64,000 nt of DNA. Origin: Vibrio gazogenes (GTDB lineage: Bacteria > Pseudomonadota > Gammaproteobacteria > Enterobacterales > Vibrionaceae). The translations under genes and the position numbers were made by a program. Location of the stretch: assembly GCF_002196515.1 (NCBI RefSeq), contig NZ_CP018835.1, forward strand, positions 1,612,001 to 1,676,000, given 5' to 3'. Below are positions 1 through 9,360 of this stretch, in pieces. A model generated the notes under the pieces. The model ran no database searches and was not told the origin of the DNA. It was given only the letters and a program-made list of their open reading frames with translations. The first letter of the stretch is position 1. The number at the start of each line of letters is the position of its first letter.

Positions 1-1
1 C

Positions 2-724
2 ATCATTCGCCAGTTCCGGACCCAGTTAGCACAAGCAACCTATCAGGTGCCGGATCAACCCGTCTCGCAGGACCAGATCGGTCTGACACCATTAGTGGGC
101 GTTGGAAAGCGTGGTAATCGGCTGAATCAATACATCAGTTACCTGATTGCCCAGGCGGAAGAAGAAATTATTATCTGCACGCCTTATTTTAATTTCCCGA
201 ATAATATTGCGAATCAGGTCAAGAAAGCCCTCAAGCGTGGTGTAAAAATTCATATTATCGTGGGCGATAAAACTGCGAATGATTTTTATATTCCACCAGA
301 AGAAACATTTAAAACTATCGGTGGATTGCCCTATTTGTATGAATTAAATTTGCGCCGTTTTGCTAAGTCGAATGAAGCCAGAATTGCCAGTCGACAATTA
401 TCCATTCATCTATGGAAACATAATGACAACAGTTTTCACTTAAAAGGGGTGTGGGTTGATAAGCGTTATATGCTTATCACTGGTAATAACCTCAATCCCA
501 GAGCATGGAAGCTTGATCTGGAAAACGGCATTTTAATTCAGGATGACAATGCCCATCTTCAGGCTCAATTTGAACAAGAATTCGACAATATTCTTCAGCA
601 CACACAGCTCGTCTGTACTTATAAGCAGTTAGATGATTTCGAAAATTATCCGGCTGAAGTTCAACGCTTACTAAAACGGATTCGTCGGGTCAAAGCTGAC
701 CGAATTTTAAAACAAATACTTTAG
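2..724 (+). CDS. pssA: CDP-diacylglycerol--serine O-phosphatidyltransferase, C-terminal part (5' end outside window)
   Basis: Makes phosphatidylserine from CDP-diacylglycerol and serine, the first committed step to phosphatidylethanolamine, as a peripheral membrane enzyme. The frame is open from base 2, so the GTG at 47 is internal and the true start lies before the window. The second phospholipase D-type catalytic motif is clear: HLKGVWVD followed by LITGNNLNPRAW, where H, K and N are the expected catalytic residues. The segments VGDKTANDFYIP and GLPYLYELNLRRF match the E. coli enzyme almost word for word. A strong hairpin terminator follows the stop. Family call is firm; only the N-terminal half is missing. 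Confidence 0.96.
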   Translation: MIRQFRTQLAQATYQVPDQPVSQDQIGLTPLVGVGKRGNRLNQYISYLIAQAEEEIIICTPYFNFPNNIANQVKKALKRGVKIHIIVGDKTANDFYIPPEETFKTIGGLPYLYELNLRRFAKSNEARIASRQLSIHLWKHNDNSFHLKGVWVDKRYMLITGNNLNPRAWKLDLENGILIQDDNAHLQAQFEQEFDNILQHTQLVCTYKQLDDFENYPAEVQRLLKRIRRVKADRILKQIL

Positions 725-752
725 ACGGTTTCAAACAGCCATTTCTCGCATT

Positions 753-778
753 AAAAAGCCTCCGAGCGGAGGCTTTTT
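753..778. terminator. Bidirectional rho-independent terminator between pssA and fre
   Basis: Stem gcctcc/ggaggc with a gagc loop is flanked by A-run and T-run (AAAAA before, TTTTT after), so it can serve both the rightward pssA and the leftward fre transcript that converge here. Confidence 0.85.
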
Positions 779-801
779 CGTATCTATCATGACCGTTCGA
801 A

Positions 802-1518
802 TCAAATAAATGCAAATGCATCACCATAAATACGTTCACTACTCGCGTGCCTATTTTGAGTAAACTGGTCCCGAGCGGCCCCTGCCATATCAAATCGGCC
901 TGCAATATAGATATCAAATTCTTCCAACGATTCAAAATCAGCACAGACGGCTTGCAACACATTACCTACTTTGCCATCCCAAAGCGGATCGGTTGATATC
1001 TCGACAACTGGTGTAAATGTGAGTCGGTCATGTTGAGCGGCTAAATCACGTAATTCGTCGAATGCATAGAGCTGGAGCACATCTTTTGCTCCCCAATAAA
1101 GAAAAATATCACGTTGAATATTCTGGTTCAGACAATGATCCAGAATCGAGCGTACGTAACTGAATCCGGTACCTCCGGCAATCAGTAATAAAGGACGCGT
1201 CGCATCTTCTCTCAGCCAAGCATCCCCATGCGGAACATCAATGGTGATCTCACCATCGTGCTGCAACGCTGTATTCATGGCATCAACAACTTCACTGGCA
1301 TAGGCATTATGTTCAGCAGCACCAATATGTAATTCAAGCTCGCCACCTTGTCGACATGGACTACTGGCAATCGAAAACGGGCGTTTATCTCCCTCACCCA
1401 TCACCACCATCAGGTACTGACCTGCATGGAAATCAACGGGTGACTCAGGTTGAAGAAGAATACGGTATGTATTACTGGCTAAAGGCCGAACTGAGTTTAC
1501 TTTACATGTTATGATCAT
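802..1518 (-). CDS. fre: NAD(P)H-flavin reductase
   Basis: Uses NAD(P)H to reduce free flavins, supplying FMNH2/FADH2 to oxygen-dependent and radical enzymes; Fre has also been linked to ubiquinone biosynthesis and to supplying reduced FMN. The 238-aa product has the ferredoxin-reductase fold: flavin-binding RPFSIASSP near residue 47, and the nucleotide-binding [14 protein letters not shown] near 111. Length agrees with E. coli Fre (233 aa). It is the last gene of a leftward unit with a ferredoxin and ubiD, starting 15 bases after the ferredoxin stop. That order suggests it can donate electrons to the ferredoxin or provide FMN chemistry next to UbiD, which needs prenylated FMN; this is inference. 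Confidence 0.93.
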   Translation of the reverse strand: MIITCKVNSVRPLASNTYRILLQPESPVDFHAGQYLMVVMGEGDKRPFSIASSPCRQGGELELHIGAAEHNAYASEVVDAMNTALQHDGEITIDVPHGDAWLREDATRPLLLIAGGTGFSYVRSILDHCLNQNIQRDIFLYWGAKDVLQLYAFDELRDLAAQHDRLTFTPVVEISTDPLWDGKVGNVLQAVCADFESLEEFDIYIAGRFDMAGAARDQFTQNRHASSERIYGDAFAFI

Positions 1519-1533
1519 TCTGATTCCTCTTCC

Positions 1534-1803
1534 TTACTCATCCCAAGTAAGGACTAAATGAGTTTGAGCATAAGCCTGACAGGAAAATATCCATCCCTGA
1601 GACTGCTCTTCTTCCGTCAGCATTGGTTCTAGTTGATAGGAAACTTCTCCCGAAAGCTTTTTGCACAAACACATCCCACACGCACCGACCCGGCAGCGAT
1701 ATGGGAAGGGGATTTGCTGACGAATTGCCGCATCCAACACGGTTTGCCCGCGTTCTACGGTGAATTCAAGATCTTCGGGCAGCAAGCGCACCGTAAAGGT
1801 CAT
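1534..1803 (-). CDS. Plant-type [2Fe-2S] ferredoxin domain protein
   Basis: An 89-aa stand-alone electron-transfer protein. Cys37, Cys42, Cys45 and Cys75 form the plant-type cluster pattern C-x4-C-x2-C...C ([11 protein letters not shown], then IFSCQA). Its ATG overlaps the ubiD stop in an ATGA junction, so translation is coupled to ubiD. Together with Fre downstream, the pair looks like a split version of the one-chain ferredoxin-reductases (ferredoxin domain plus flavin/NAD domain). The partner oxygenase or other acceptor is not identified in the window. Family call firm, function unknown. Confidence 0.85.
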   Translation of the reverse strand: MTFTVRLLPEDLEFTVERGQTVLDAAIRQQIPFPYRCRVGACGMCLCKKLSGEVSYQLEPMLTEEEQSQGWIFSCQAYAQTHLVLTWDE

Positions 1804-3266
1804 AATATTCCTAACTCATCCCAGATCGCATCGATCTTGCTGACAACTTCCGGATCTTTACGGATCTCCTTACCCCACTCTCTGGCGGTCTCACCTTCCC
1901 ATTTATTGGTTGCATCCAGTCCCATTTTAGAGCCGAGCCCTGAAACAGGTGATGCAAAATCCAGAGAATCGATAGGCGTGTTCTCAACCATTGTCGTGTC
2001 TCGGGCTGGATCCATCCGCGTAGTAATTGCCCAGATGACATCTTTCCAATCTCGAGCATTGATATCATCATCACAGACAATCACAAACTTGGTATACATA
2101 AATTGACGTAAGAAAGACCAAACCCCCATCATGACTCGCTTGGCATGACCGGGATATTGTTTCTTGATCGTGACGACAGCCATCCGATAGGAACAGCCTT
2201 CGGGAGGAAGATAAAAGTCGACAATTTCCGGAAATTGCTTTTGTAAAATAGGGACAAAAACTTCATTCAATGCTTCGCCGAGAACTGCTGGCTCATCCGG
2301 TGGCCTTCCCGTATAGGTACTATGATAAATCGGCTGCTTTCTCATTGTCACATGAGTCACAGTAAAGACATGATGACGCTCAACTTCATTAAAATAGCCG
2401 GTATGATCACCATAAGGTCCTTCGTCTGCATACTCATTCGGATCAATATATCCTTCAAGAACAATCTCTGCGCTGGCTGGTACTTCCAGATCATTACTGA
2501 TTGATTGGACGACTTCGGTCTTGCTGCCCCTCAACAATCCGGCAAATGCATATTCGGAAAGTGTATCTGGTACTGGCGTTACGGCCCCCAGAATTGTGGC
2601 GGGATCAGCGCCGAAAGCCACAGAAACCGGAAAAGGCTCCCCAGGGCGCTCAACCTGCCAATCCCGAAAATCTAATGCTCCGCCACGATGTTGAAACCAA
2701 CGCATAATCACTTTGTTTTTACTGAGTTTTTGTTGTCGGTAGATCCCTAAGTTTTGTCGTTTTTTCGTCGGCCCCTTGGTGATGGTCAGCCCCCAAGTTA
2801 ACAGCGGAGCCACATCACCCGGCCAACAACGCATCACCGGTATTCTATCTAAATCAACATCATCGCCTTGCCAGATAATGGCCTGACAAGCTGCTTTTTT
2901 CAAACGTTTCACCGGCATATTTAAGACCTGCTTAAAGACCGGGAGTTTATCGATTGCATCCTTAAAGCCTTTGGGCGGCTCAGGTTCTTTAAGGTAAGCA
3001 AGCAACTGACCGATTTCACGAAGCTCACTGACATCCACTCGCCCCATCCCCATCGCGACGCGTTGCGGCGTACCAAATAAATTTGCCAGGACAGGGATGT
3101 CATAACCAACTGGATTTTCAAATAAAAGTGCAGGCCCGCCCGCTCTTAAGGTCCGATCACAGATCTCGGTCATTTCATATTGAGGGTCAATCGGATGCTG
3201 AATACGTTTCAATTGACCATGCTTTTCCAAATAATCGATAAAATCGCGTAAATCCTTAAAAATCAT
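1800..3266 (-). CDS. ubiD: 4-hydroxy-3-polyprenylbenzoate decarboxylase
   Basis: Decarboxylates the octaprenyl-hydroxybenzoate intermediate of ubiquinone biosynthesis using prenylated FMN made by UbiX. The 488-aa product aligns throughout with E. coli UbiD (497 aa): [42 protein letters not shown], and the acidic active-site stretch [14 protein letters not shown] near residue 280. It is the first gene of the ubiD-ferredoxin-fre unit; about 157 bases separate it from the upstream gene and should contain its promoter. Nothing appears broken. Confidence 0.96.
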   Translation of the reverse strand: MIFKDLRDFIDYLEKHGQLKRIQHPIDPQYEMTEICDRTLRAGGPALLFENPVGYDIPVLANLFGTPQRVAMGMGRVDVSELREIGQLLAYLKEPEPPKGFKDAIDKLPVFKQVLNMPVKRLKKAACQAIIWQGDDVDLDRIPVMRCWPGDVAPLLTWGLTITKGPTKKRQNLGIYRQQKLSKNKVIMRWFQHRGGALDFRDWQVERPGEPFPVSVAFGADPATILGAVTPVPDTLSEYAFAGLLRGSKTEVVQSISNDLEVPASAEIVLEGYIDPNEYADEGPYGDHTGYFNEVERHHVFTVTHVTMRKQPIYHSTYTGRPPDEPAVLGEALNEVFVPILQKQFPEIVDFYLPPEGCSYRMAVVTIKKQYPGHAKRVMMGVWSFLRQFMYTKFVIVCDDDINARDWKDVIWAITTRMDPARDTTMVENTPIDSLDFASPVSGLGSKMGLDATNKWEGETAREWGKEIRKDPEVVSKIDAIWDELGIL

Positions 3267-3423
3267 AAGACTTCTGCCTGAATGTGATATCGAAGGCAGT
3301 ATAACAAAAACGAAACAACTCTGAATTTTCTTTTTTCTATTGTGTTAGCGTTCTTGAACTCTTCAATGATGCAGCTATAACGTCGATCAGCACTAAAACA
3401 GTCGGTCATAAAAGCGAGTGTGA

Positions 3424-4410
3424 CTATCTCAACACCTGACTCAGTACTCGAAGCTTCATATGACGGTTTGCTTTGAGCAACTCATCCAGCCAATTCCCGT
3501 ATCCGGCATTTACCAATACCTGAGCAACATAGGGAGCTTCTTCCTGACTCAGTTCTTGAACCAAATACGTTTTGACCGGTTCAGGCATTGGATTGAGCCG
3601 AACTAAAGCCTCAATCGCCTGTGCTCTCAAACTTGGGTTTTTGCTCGCAGCCATCACTTGCTGCACCGAAAAGTCATCCGTCAAACCAGACAGCCGGGTT
3701 AATTCTGCTACAGAGTGATCATCTGATTTCATCAACCACAATAACCGATAAACATCTTGATCCTGACTTGTCCGAGCCAGTGCAACCATGACTTGTGTCG
3801 AAGGCAACCAGCTACGAATACTGGCATCAATCACCTGCTTGACTAAATAATCCAATCCCGACTCCGATAGACTACCCAACTCCTGAATCAACAGAGATTC
3901 CCGAGCATGGATCTGACGTTTATCTTCGGATAACCATTGTTGTAACGGCAGTTCATGTTGTTCAACTTTTAGCACAAAATCGAGGATGCCTTTCTCCTGT
4001 TGCCAGGTTTTAACTAAGCGATTGGCAACCGCTGGGTAATCAAATGCAGGCGTGGAAAATTCGAATCCTTCACCTTGTTTGGTGAGATAATAAACTGGTG
4101 GAATCAAACGCTGTTGTTCGACAAAGCGCTCCACTTGTGCAGAAAAGATAGTTTTTTCTTGTTCGAGAGTCCGGAGTAATAAAAAACGAACCGCCTCTTG
4201 CTGAGGTAAGGCTAACCGCTGCAAGGCAAACGTTAAAGAATCCATTTCATCATCAGCAATCAGCTGTTTGAATGCTTCAACTTGGTGCTGAATAGTGGGG
4301 GCTTGTAACAGTTGATTACGGCTTTGTGCATCCAATGACTGCGCAGCAACTGGAAAGCAAGTGAAACAAACACAGAGCAGGAGTTGCGATACCCACGTTC
4401 CTTGTGGCAT
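3424..4410 (-). CDS. Exported alpha-helical (HEAT-like) repeat protein of unknown function
   Basis: A 328-aa protein I do not recognise by name. The first 24 residues form a signal peptide (WVSQLLLCVCFTCFPVAAQS) with a likely cut after VAA, so it should act in the periplasm. The rest is rich in Leu, Gln and Glu, and the C-terminal third has short helical repeats (for example SLRAQAIEALVRL and EAPYVAQVLVNAG) reminiscent of HEAT repeats. A perfect GGAGG seven bases before the ATG supports the start. It sits between rho and ubiD, transcribed with both. A scaffold or adaptor role would fit the fold but is not shown. Confidence 0.7.
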   Translation of the reverse strand: MPQGTWVSQLLLCVCFTCFPVAAQSLDAQSRNQLLQAPTIQHQVEAFKQLIADDEMDSLTFALQRLALPQQEAVRFLLLRTLEQEKTIFSAQVERFVEQQRLIPPVYYLTKQGEGFEFSTPAFDYPAVANRLVKTWQQEKGILDFVLKVEQHELPLQQWLSEDKRQIHARESLLIQELGSLSESGLDYLVKQVIDASIRSWLPSTQVMVALARTSQDQDVYRLLWLMKSDDHSVAELTRLSGLTDDFSVQQVMAASKNPSLRAQAIEALVRLNPMPEPVKTYLVQELSQEEAPYVAQVLVNAGYGNWLDELLKANRHMKLRVLSQVLR

Positions 4411-4470
4411 GTGTTAACCTCCATGTAACATCTATTTTCATTTTCGGTGCATCTTTTATGAAATGCAAGA

Positions 4471-4500
4471 AAAAGCGCCACCGTTTCCGGTGGCGCTTTC
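4471..4500 (-). terminator. Rho-independent terminator of rho
   Basis: An eight-to-nine base GC-rich stem (gcgccacc/ggtggcgc) followed on the minus strand by TTTTTC, 21 bases beyond the rho stop codon. Confidence 0.85.
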
Positions 4501-4521
4501 ATCATGAGAACGGTCTAGATT

Positions 4522-5781
4522 TTACTGGCGTCTCATCGCATCAAAGAACTCATCATTCGTCTTTGTCATCGCCAGTTTATCAATGAGGAATTCCATCGCA
4601 TCAGTTTCTCCCATCGGGTGAACGATTTTGCGCAAAATCCACATTTTCTGTAACTCATCGGATTTGGTCAGTAACTCTTCACGGCGCGTTCCTGAACGGT
4701 TGAAGTCAATCGCAGGGAATACACGTTTTTCCGCAATCTTCCGGTTCAGGTGTAATTCCATATTCCCTGTCCCTTTAAACTCTTCGTAGATAACCTCGTC
4801 CATCTTCGAACCAGTATCAACCAAGGCCGTCGCGATAATCGTCAAACTACCGCCTTCTTCGACATTACGAGCCGCACCGAAGAAACGCTTAGGACGATGG
4901 AGGGCATTCGCATCCACACCACCAGTCAGAACTTTACCTGAAGAAGGAACAACCGTGTTGTAGGCACGCGCCAAACGTGTAATTGAATCCAATAAGATCA
5001 CAACGTCTTTCTTGTGTTCAACCAAACGTTTCGCCTTCTCAATGACCATTTCTGCCACTTGAACGTGACGAGATGCTGGCTCATCGAAGGTAGAAGCAAC
5101 AACCTCACCTTTAACCAAACGTTGCATTTCTGTCACTTCTTCCGGACGTTCGTCGATCAGCAGCACCATCAAAATACACTCGGGATGGTTGTGAGCAATG
5201 CTTTGAGCAATGTTTTGCAACAGCATTGTTTTACCAGCCTTTGGTGGGGCAACAATCAAGCCACGCTGACCTTTTCCGATTGGTGATGCTAAATCCAAGA
5301 CACGAGCGGTAATATCTTCAGTCGAACCATTGCCGCGTTCCATCACCATCCGTTCGTTGGCATGTAGCGGTGTCAGGTTTTCAAACAGAATCTTGTTACG
5401 GGCGTTATCTGGTTTATCAGCATTGACTGTATTCACTTTCAGCAATGCAAAGTAGCGTTCACCTTCTTTTGGTGGCCGAATCTTCCCAGCAATCGAATCA
5501 CCTGTTCGCAGGTTGAAACGACGAATCTGACTCGGTGACACATAAATATCGTCCGGTCCAGCCAGATAAGAGCTGTCTGCACTACGCAAAAAACCAAAGC
5601 CGTCCTGGAGAATTTCTAATACGCCATCACCAAAGATGTCTTCACCACTTTTTGCGTGAGCTTTTAAAATAGAGAAGATAATGTCTTGTTTTCTTAAACG
5701 CGCGAGGTTTTCAAGCCCCAGGCTCTCACCCAGCTGCACGAGCTCAGACACAGGTTTGTTCTTTAATTCTGTTAAATTCAT
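4522..5781 (-). CDS. rho: Transcription termination factor Rho
   Basis: Hexameric RNA helicase that ends transcription at unstructured C-rich RNA. The 419-aa product is nearly identical to E. coli Rho along its length: [15 protein letters not shown] start, cold-shock type RNA-binding domain (residues about 50-120, [13 protein letters not shown]), Walker [13 protein letters not shown] near 173, Q-loop and R-loop region [18 protein letters not shown]. The ATG at 5781 gives the standard family start; an in-frame TTG at 5805 adds eight residues but lacks a ribosome site and is not used here. It has its own leader of about 160 bases after the trxA hairpin, as rho genes often do, allowing autoregulation. 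Confidence 0.98.
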   Translation of the reverse strand: MNLTELKNKPVSELVQLGESLGLENLARLRKQDIIFSILKAHAKSGEDIFGDGVLEILQDGFGFLRSADSSYLAGPDDIYVSPSQIRRFNLRTGDSIAGKIRPPKEGERYFALLKVNTVNADKPDNARNKILFENLTPLHANERMVMERGNGSTEDITARVLDLASPIGKGQRGLIVAPPKAGKTMLLQNIAQSIAHNHPECILMVLLIDERPEEVTEMQRLVKGEVVASTFDEPASRHVQVAEMVIEKAKRLVEHKKDVVILLDSITRLARAYNTVVPSSGKVLTGGVDANALHRPKRFFGAARNVEEGGSLTIIATALVDTGSKMDEVIYEEFKGTGNMELHLNRKIAEKRVFPAIDFNRSGTRREELLTKSDELQKMWILRKIVHPMGETDAMEFLIDKLAMTKTNDEFFDAMRRQ

Positions 5782-5941
5782 TGTGGTGGATACTTGTTTA
5801 GTCAAAATTAGGATCTGTTTAGTAGTGTTAAGATGGATTTGGCCTCAGGATTGACCAAGAAGTGAACATATGATTCATTAGTGTGCGATAACCTAGCACT
5901 ATTTATTACCCTAGTCTAGATTTTGTTTTATTTCCATGTGC

Positions 5942-5971
5942 AAAACCGTACATATCTCTATGTACGGTTTT
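5942..5971 (-). terminator. Hairpin terminator downstream of trxA
   Basis: A perfect 12-bp stem (aaaaccgtacat/atgtacggtttt) with a six-base loop directly after the trxA stop. The minus-strand T run is short (TTTTGC), so termination may be partial and some transcripts may continue into rho. Confidence 0.7.
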
Positions 5972-5977
5972 CAGCCA

Positions 5978-6304
5978 TTATAAATTGGCGTCTAAAAACT
6001 CTTTGAGCTGAGTCTTTGACAACGCACCAACTTTTGTTGCTGCAACACTACCCTCTTTAAATAGAAGTAATGTTGGAATCCCACGAATACCGAACTTCGG
6101 TGGTGTAGCCGCATTTTGATCGATATTTAATTTACCGATCATAATTTTACCTTCGTACTCATTCGCAATTTCATCCAAAATCGGTGCAATCATTTTGCAT
6201 GGACCACACCATTCTGCCCAGAAATCAACAAGTACAGGGACTTTAGCATCGGTTACACTACTTTCAAACGTGTCATCGGTGAGCTGAAAAATCTTATCAC
6301 TCAT
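5978..6304 (-). CDS. trxA: Thioredoxin 1
   Basis: Small cytoplasmic disulfide reductase that serves ribonucleotide reductase, PAPS reductase and others. The 108-aa product has the classic WCGPC active site (Cys33, Cys36), and the cis-proline motif GIPTLLLF. The ATG at 6304 follows GGAG and gives the family length (E. coli 109 aa); an extended reading to 6340 would add 12 residues without support. Divergent from rhlB, with the two promoters in the 112-base gap between them. Confidence 0.97.
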   Translation of the reverse strand: MSDKIFQLTDDTFESSVTDAKVPVLVDFWAEWCGPCKMIAPILDEIANEYEGKIMIGKLNIDQNAATPPKFGIRGIPTLLLFKEGSVAATKVGALSKTQLKEFLDANL

Positions 6305-6416
6305 CTTTAACTCCAATGTATTTTCTTGGACCAGTTGCATAACAACCAGTAATTTTGATGCTCTATTGGAATGTATTTACTTCCGTATTGCAAGCTTAAG
6401 CTGATATTCTATAGTG

Positions 6417-7739
6417 ATGAAAAAGACGCATATCACAGAGCAAAAATTCGCCGACTTGGGATTAGACCCTCAAGTTACAGCAGGTTTGGAACAAAAAGGG
6501 TTCGCTTATTGCACCCCAATCCAAGCCTTGGCGCTGCCGGTAGTGCTCTCCGGCCGTGACATTGCAGGCCAGGCCCAAACTGGGACTGGTAAAACGCTTG
6601 CGTTTCTTACTGCAACCTTTAATCATCTGCTAACTACGCCAGCTCAAGAAGAGCGGGAGCCAACTCAGCCACGAGCAATTATTATGGCACCAACTCGTGA
6701 GTTAGCGATACAAATTTTTAACGATGCAGAACCACTGGTCCAAAGTACCGGCGTAAAAGTCGCACTGGCTTATGGTGGTGAAAGTTACGACAAACAACAG
6801 TCTAAGTTACAGCAAGGTGTTGATATCCTTATCGGAACAACCGGTCGGATTATCGATTTCTACAAACAAAAAGTCTTCAACCTGAACCATATTCAGGTGG
6901 TCGTTCTCGATGAAGCAGACCGAATGTTTGATCTCGGTTTTATCAAAGATATTCGTTTTCTGTTCCGCCGAATGCCGCCACCGAAGAACCGACTGAACAT
7001 GTTATTCTCCGCAACCCTCTCTTATCGGGTTCAGGAATTGGCATTTGAGCACATGAACAGTCCAGAGCATGTCGTTGTCGAACCAGCGCAAAAAACCGGA
7101 CATCGAATCAAGGAAGAACTGTTTTACCCATCGAATGAGCACAAAATGGCTTTATTGCAGACCCTCATTGAAGAAGAGTGGCCGGACAGAGCAATCATTT
7201 TTGCCAATACCAAACATAAATGTGAACGAGTCTGGGGACATCTGGCTGCCGATGGTCATCGTGTCGGACTGCTGACCGGTGATGTGCCGCAGAAAAAACG
7301 GGAACGCATTCTGGAGCAATTTACTCAGGGTCAGTTGGATATCTTAGTCGCAACCGATGTTGCTGCACGAGGACTGCATATCCCTCAAGTCACTCACGTC
7401 TTTAACTACGATTTACCAGACGACAGTGAAGACTATGTACACCGGATTGGTCGGACGGGCAGAGCCGGAGAAAGTGGTCATTCGATTAGCTTCGCCTGCG
7501 AAGAATACGCTATCAATGTGCCGGGAATAGAAACATATATCGAACATTCAATTCCGGTTTCTGATTATGACCCAGCGGCATTATTGACTGACTTACCCAG
7601 TCCGTTAAAACTTGCTTCATCAAAAACATCAAGAAGAACCAATACTGGTGGTTCACGGTCTGGACGTCAGAATGGACGTGGTAATAATTCAGCCAGAAAA
7701 CGTCCGCGACAAAACAACCATCAGAATAAAAATAGCTGA
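6417..7739 (+). CDS. rhlB: DEAD-box ATP-dependent RNA helicase RhlB
   Basis: Unwinds structured RNA as a partner of RNase E in the degradosome. The 440-aa protein carries the Q motif ([10 protein letters not shown]), motif I AQTGTGKT, motif II DEAD ([10 protein letters not shown]), SAT (LFSATLS), and motif [12 protein letters not shown], followed by a basic, Arg/Asn/Ser-rich tail from about residue 400 that should bind RNA or RNase E. The ATG at 6417 matches the E. coli start; a GTG one codon earlier is less likely. gppA starts nine bases downstream, so they form an operon, an arrangement also seen in enterobacteria. Confidence 0.97.
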   Translation: MKKTHITEQKFADLGLDPQVTAGLEQKGFAYCTPIQALALPVVLSGRDIAGQAQTGTGKTLAFLTATFNHLLTTPAQEEREPTQPRAIIMAPTRELAIQIFNDAEPLVQSTGVKVALAYGGESYDKQQSKLQQGVDILIGTTGRIIDFYKQKVFNLNHIQVVVLDEADRMFDLGFIKDIRFLFRRMPPPKNRLNMLFSATLSYRVQELAFEHMNSPEHVVVEPAQKTGHRIKEELFYPSNEHKMALLQTLIEEEWPDRAIIFANTKHKCERVWGHLAADGHRVGLLTGDVPQKKRERILEQFTQGQLDILVATDVAARGLHIPQVTHVFNYDLPDDSEDYVHRIGRTGRAGESGHSISFACEEYAINVPGIETYIEHSIPVSDYDPAALLTDLPSPLKLASSKTSRRTNTGGSRSGRQNGRGNNSARKRPRQNNHQNKNS

Positions 7740-7747
7740 GTGAGTCT

Positions 7748-9244
7748 ATGAGCCAAGCCGTATCTTCACCTCTCTATGCTGCCATCGATCTCGGATCAAA
7801 CAGCTTTCATATGCTGATTGTTCGCCATGTTGAAGGCAGTATACAGACGATGGCCAAAATTAAACGTAAAGTGAGACTTGCAGCCGGACTGGATGAGAAT
7901 AACTCACTCAGTCAGGAGGCGATGCAACGAGGTTGGGATTGCCTGAGTCTGTTCGCAGAACGATTACAGGATATTCCCAAGGAAAATATCCGCATTGTCG
8001 GAACCGCAACCCTCCGAACGGCCATCAATGTCGATGTATTTTTGCGTCAGGCCAATCAGATCCTTGGACATCCCATCGAAACCATTTCAGGTGAAGAAGA
8101 AGCGGCAACCATTTATAAAGGGGTTGCCCATACCTCCGGTGGCAGCGGACGTCGGTTCGTGGTTGACATCGGTGGCGCAAGTACCGAACTGATTATTGGT
8201 CAAGGTTTCGAAGCCAAAGCCTTAACCAGTTTAAAAATGGGCTGTGTCACTTGGCTCGAAAAACACTTCAGAGATCGTCAGCTCTCGCAAGCAGACTTCG
8301 AACACGCAATCGAAGACGCGAAAAAGATGCTAACGCCAATTCTGCAACAATACCGCACAATCGGCTGGGACATCTGTGTCGGTGCCAGTGGTACCGTACA
8401 AGCGTTACAGGAAATCATGCTGGCTCAGGGGATGGACGAAGTCATTACGCTGAGCAAGCTGAAGCGCCTCCAAAATCAGGCAATGCGGGCGGATCATCTC
8501 GAAGAGCTCGAAATCGAAGGACTGACGTTGGAAAGAGCGCTGGTTTTCCCAAGCGGTCTGTCGATCCTGATTGCCATATTTGAGGAATGCCAGATCGAAG
8601 CCATGACACTGGCAGGCGGTGCCCTTCGGGAAGGTCTGGTTTATGAGATGATTGAGGGATTGCGTCAGGATAATATCCGAGAGCGAACCATCCACAGTAT
8701 CCAGAGCCGCTATCAAATCGATACGGTCTACGCGGCTCAAGTTTCAGACCTCGCCAGTAAATTGTTTAACCAGTGCGGTGGCACGGCATGGATCGTTGAA
8801 CCACAGGCAGAAATGTTGCTCAGAGCCGCGGCACAGCTACACGAAATCGGCTTAGCCGTGGATTATAAAAAAGGCGGGGAACACAGTGCTTATTTGATCC
8901 AGCATTCGGAACTGCCCGGCTTTACCCGCGCGCAGCGTTATTGTCTTGGTGAGTTGGTCCGTCGCTATCGCGACAATATCACTTCCATGCCAGAACAATA
9001 CGCCCTTTCAGGCGCCAGTAGTAAACGCTTACTCAGGCTCTTACGTCTTGCGGTGTTACTAAGCCACCGACGCAATTCAGCACTCGAACCTCGTGTACAA
9101 CTGGATTGCTCGGAAGACACGCTCCAATTATCGCTGAATGCCCAATGGCTCGATGCGAACCCATTGACCAAAGCTGAACTGGAAATTGAAGCCAACCGAC
9201 AAACCGATATGGGATGGCCATTGGAAGTCATTGCCCAACCCTAA
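7748..9244 (+). CDS. gppA: Guanosine-5'-triphosphate,3'-diphosphate pyrophosphatase (Ppx/GppA family)
   Basis: Hydrolyses pppGpp to ppGpp and can act on polyphosphate, linking the stringent response to phosphate metabolism. The 498-aa chain has the ASKHA ATPase-like motifs: [15 protein letters not shown] at the N-terminus, [14 protein letters not shown] near 139, and a C-terminal HD-like helical domain with [10 protein letters not shown] and HSAYLI. Length matches E. coli GppA (494 aa) rather than Ppx (513 aa). Operon with rhlB. Confidence 0.94.
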   Translation: MSQAVSSPLYAAIDLGSNSFHMLIVRHVEGSIQTMAKIKRKVRLAAGLDENNSLSQEAMQRGWDCLSLFAERLQDIPKENIRIVGTATLRTAINVDVFLRQANQILGHPIETISGEEEAATIYKGVAHTSGGSGRRFVVDIGGASTELIIGQGFEAKALTSLKMGCVTWLEKHFRDRQLSQADFEHAIEDAKKMLTPILQQYRTIGWDICVGASGTVQALQEIMLAQGMDEVITLSKLKRLQNQAMRADHLEELEIEGLTLERALVFPSGLSILIAIFEECQIEAMTLAGGALREGLVYEMIEGLRQDNIRERTIHSIQSRYQIDTVYAAQVSDLASKLFNQCGGTAWIVEPQAEMLLRAAAQLHEIGLAVDYKKGGEHSAYLIQHSELPGFTRAQRYCLGELVRRYRDNITSMPEQYALSGASSKRLLRLLRLAVLLSHRRNSALEPRVQLDCSEDTLQLSLNAQWLDANPLTKAELEIEANRQTDMGWPLEVIAQP

Positions 9245-9275
9245 CCGATCAGCTGGTTGGAATGCTCGCTGAATG

Positions 9276-9296
9276 ACCCGACCAAACCGGTCGGGT
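9276..9296 (+). terminator. Hairpin after gppA
   Basis: Eight-base stem acccgacc/ggtcgggt with a five-base loop, 31 bases after the gppA stop. The T tract is poor (TTACTTCT), so this is a moderate call. Confidence 0.5.
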
Positions 9297-9360
9297 TACT
9301 TCTGCGCCACACTCATCAACACAAAATCTGACACACAATATCAGCCGTTCGTCTGAGCCC

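Noticed and set aside
5782..5805. Longer Rho start at TTG 5805
   Set aside because: Adds eight residues not found in Rho proteins; ATG 5781 gives the exact family N-terminus.
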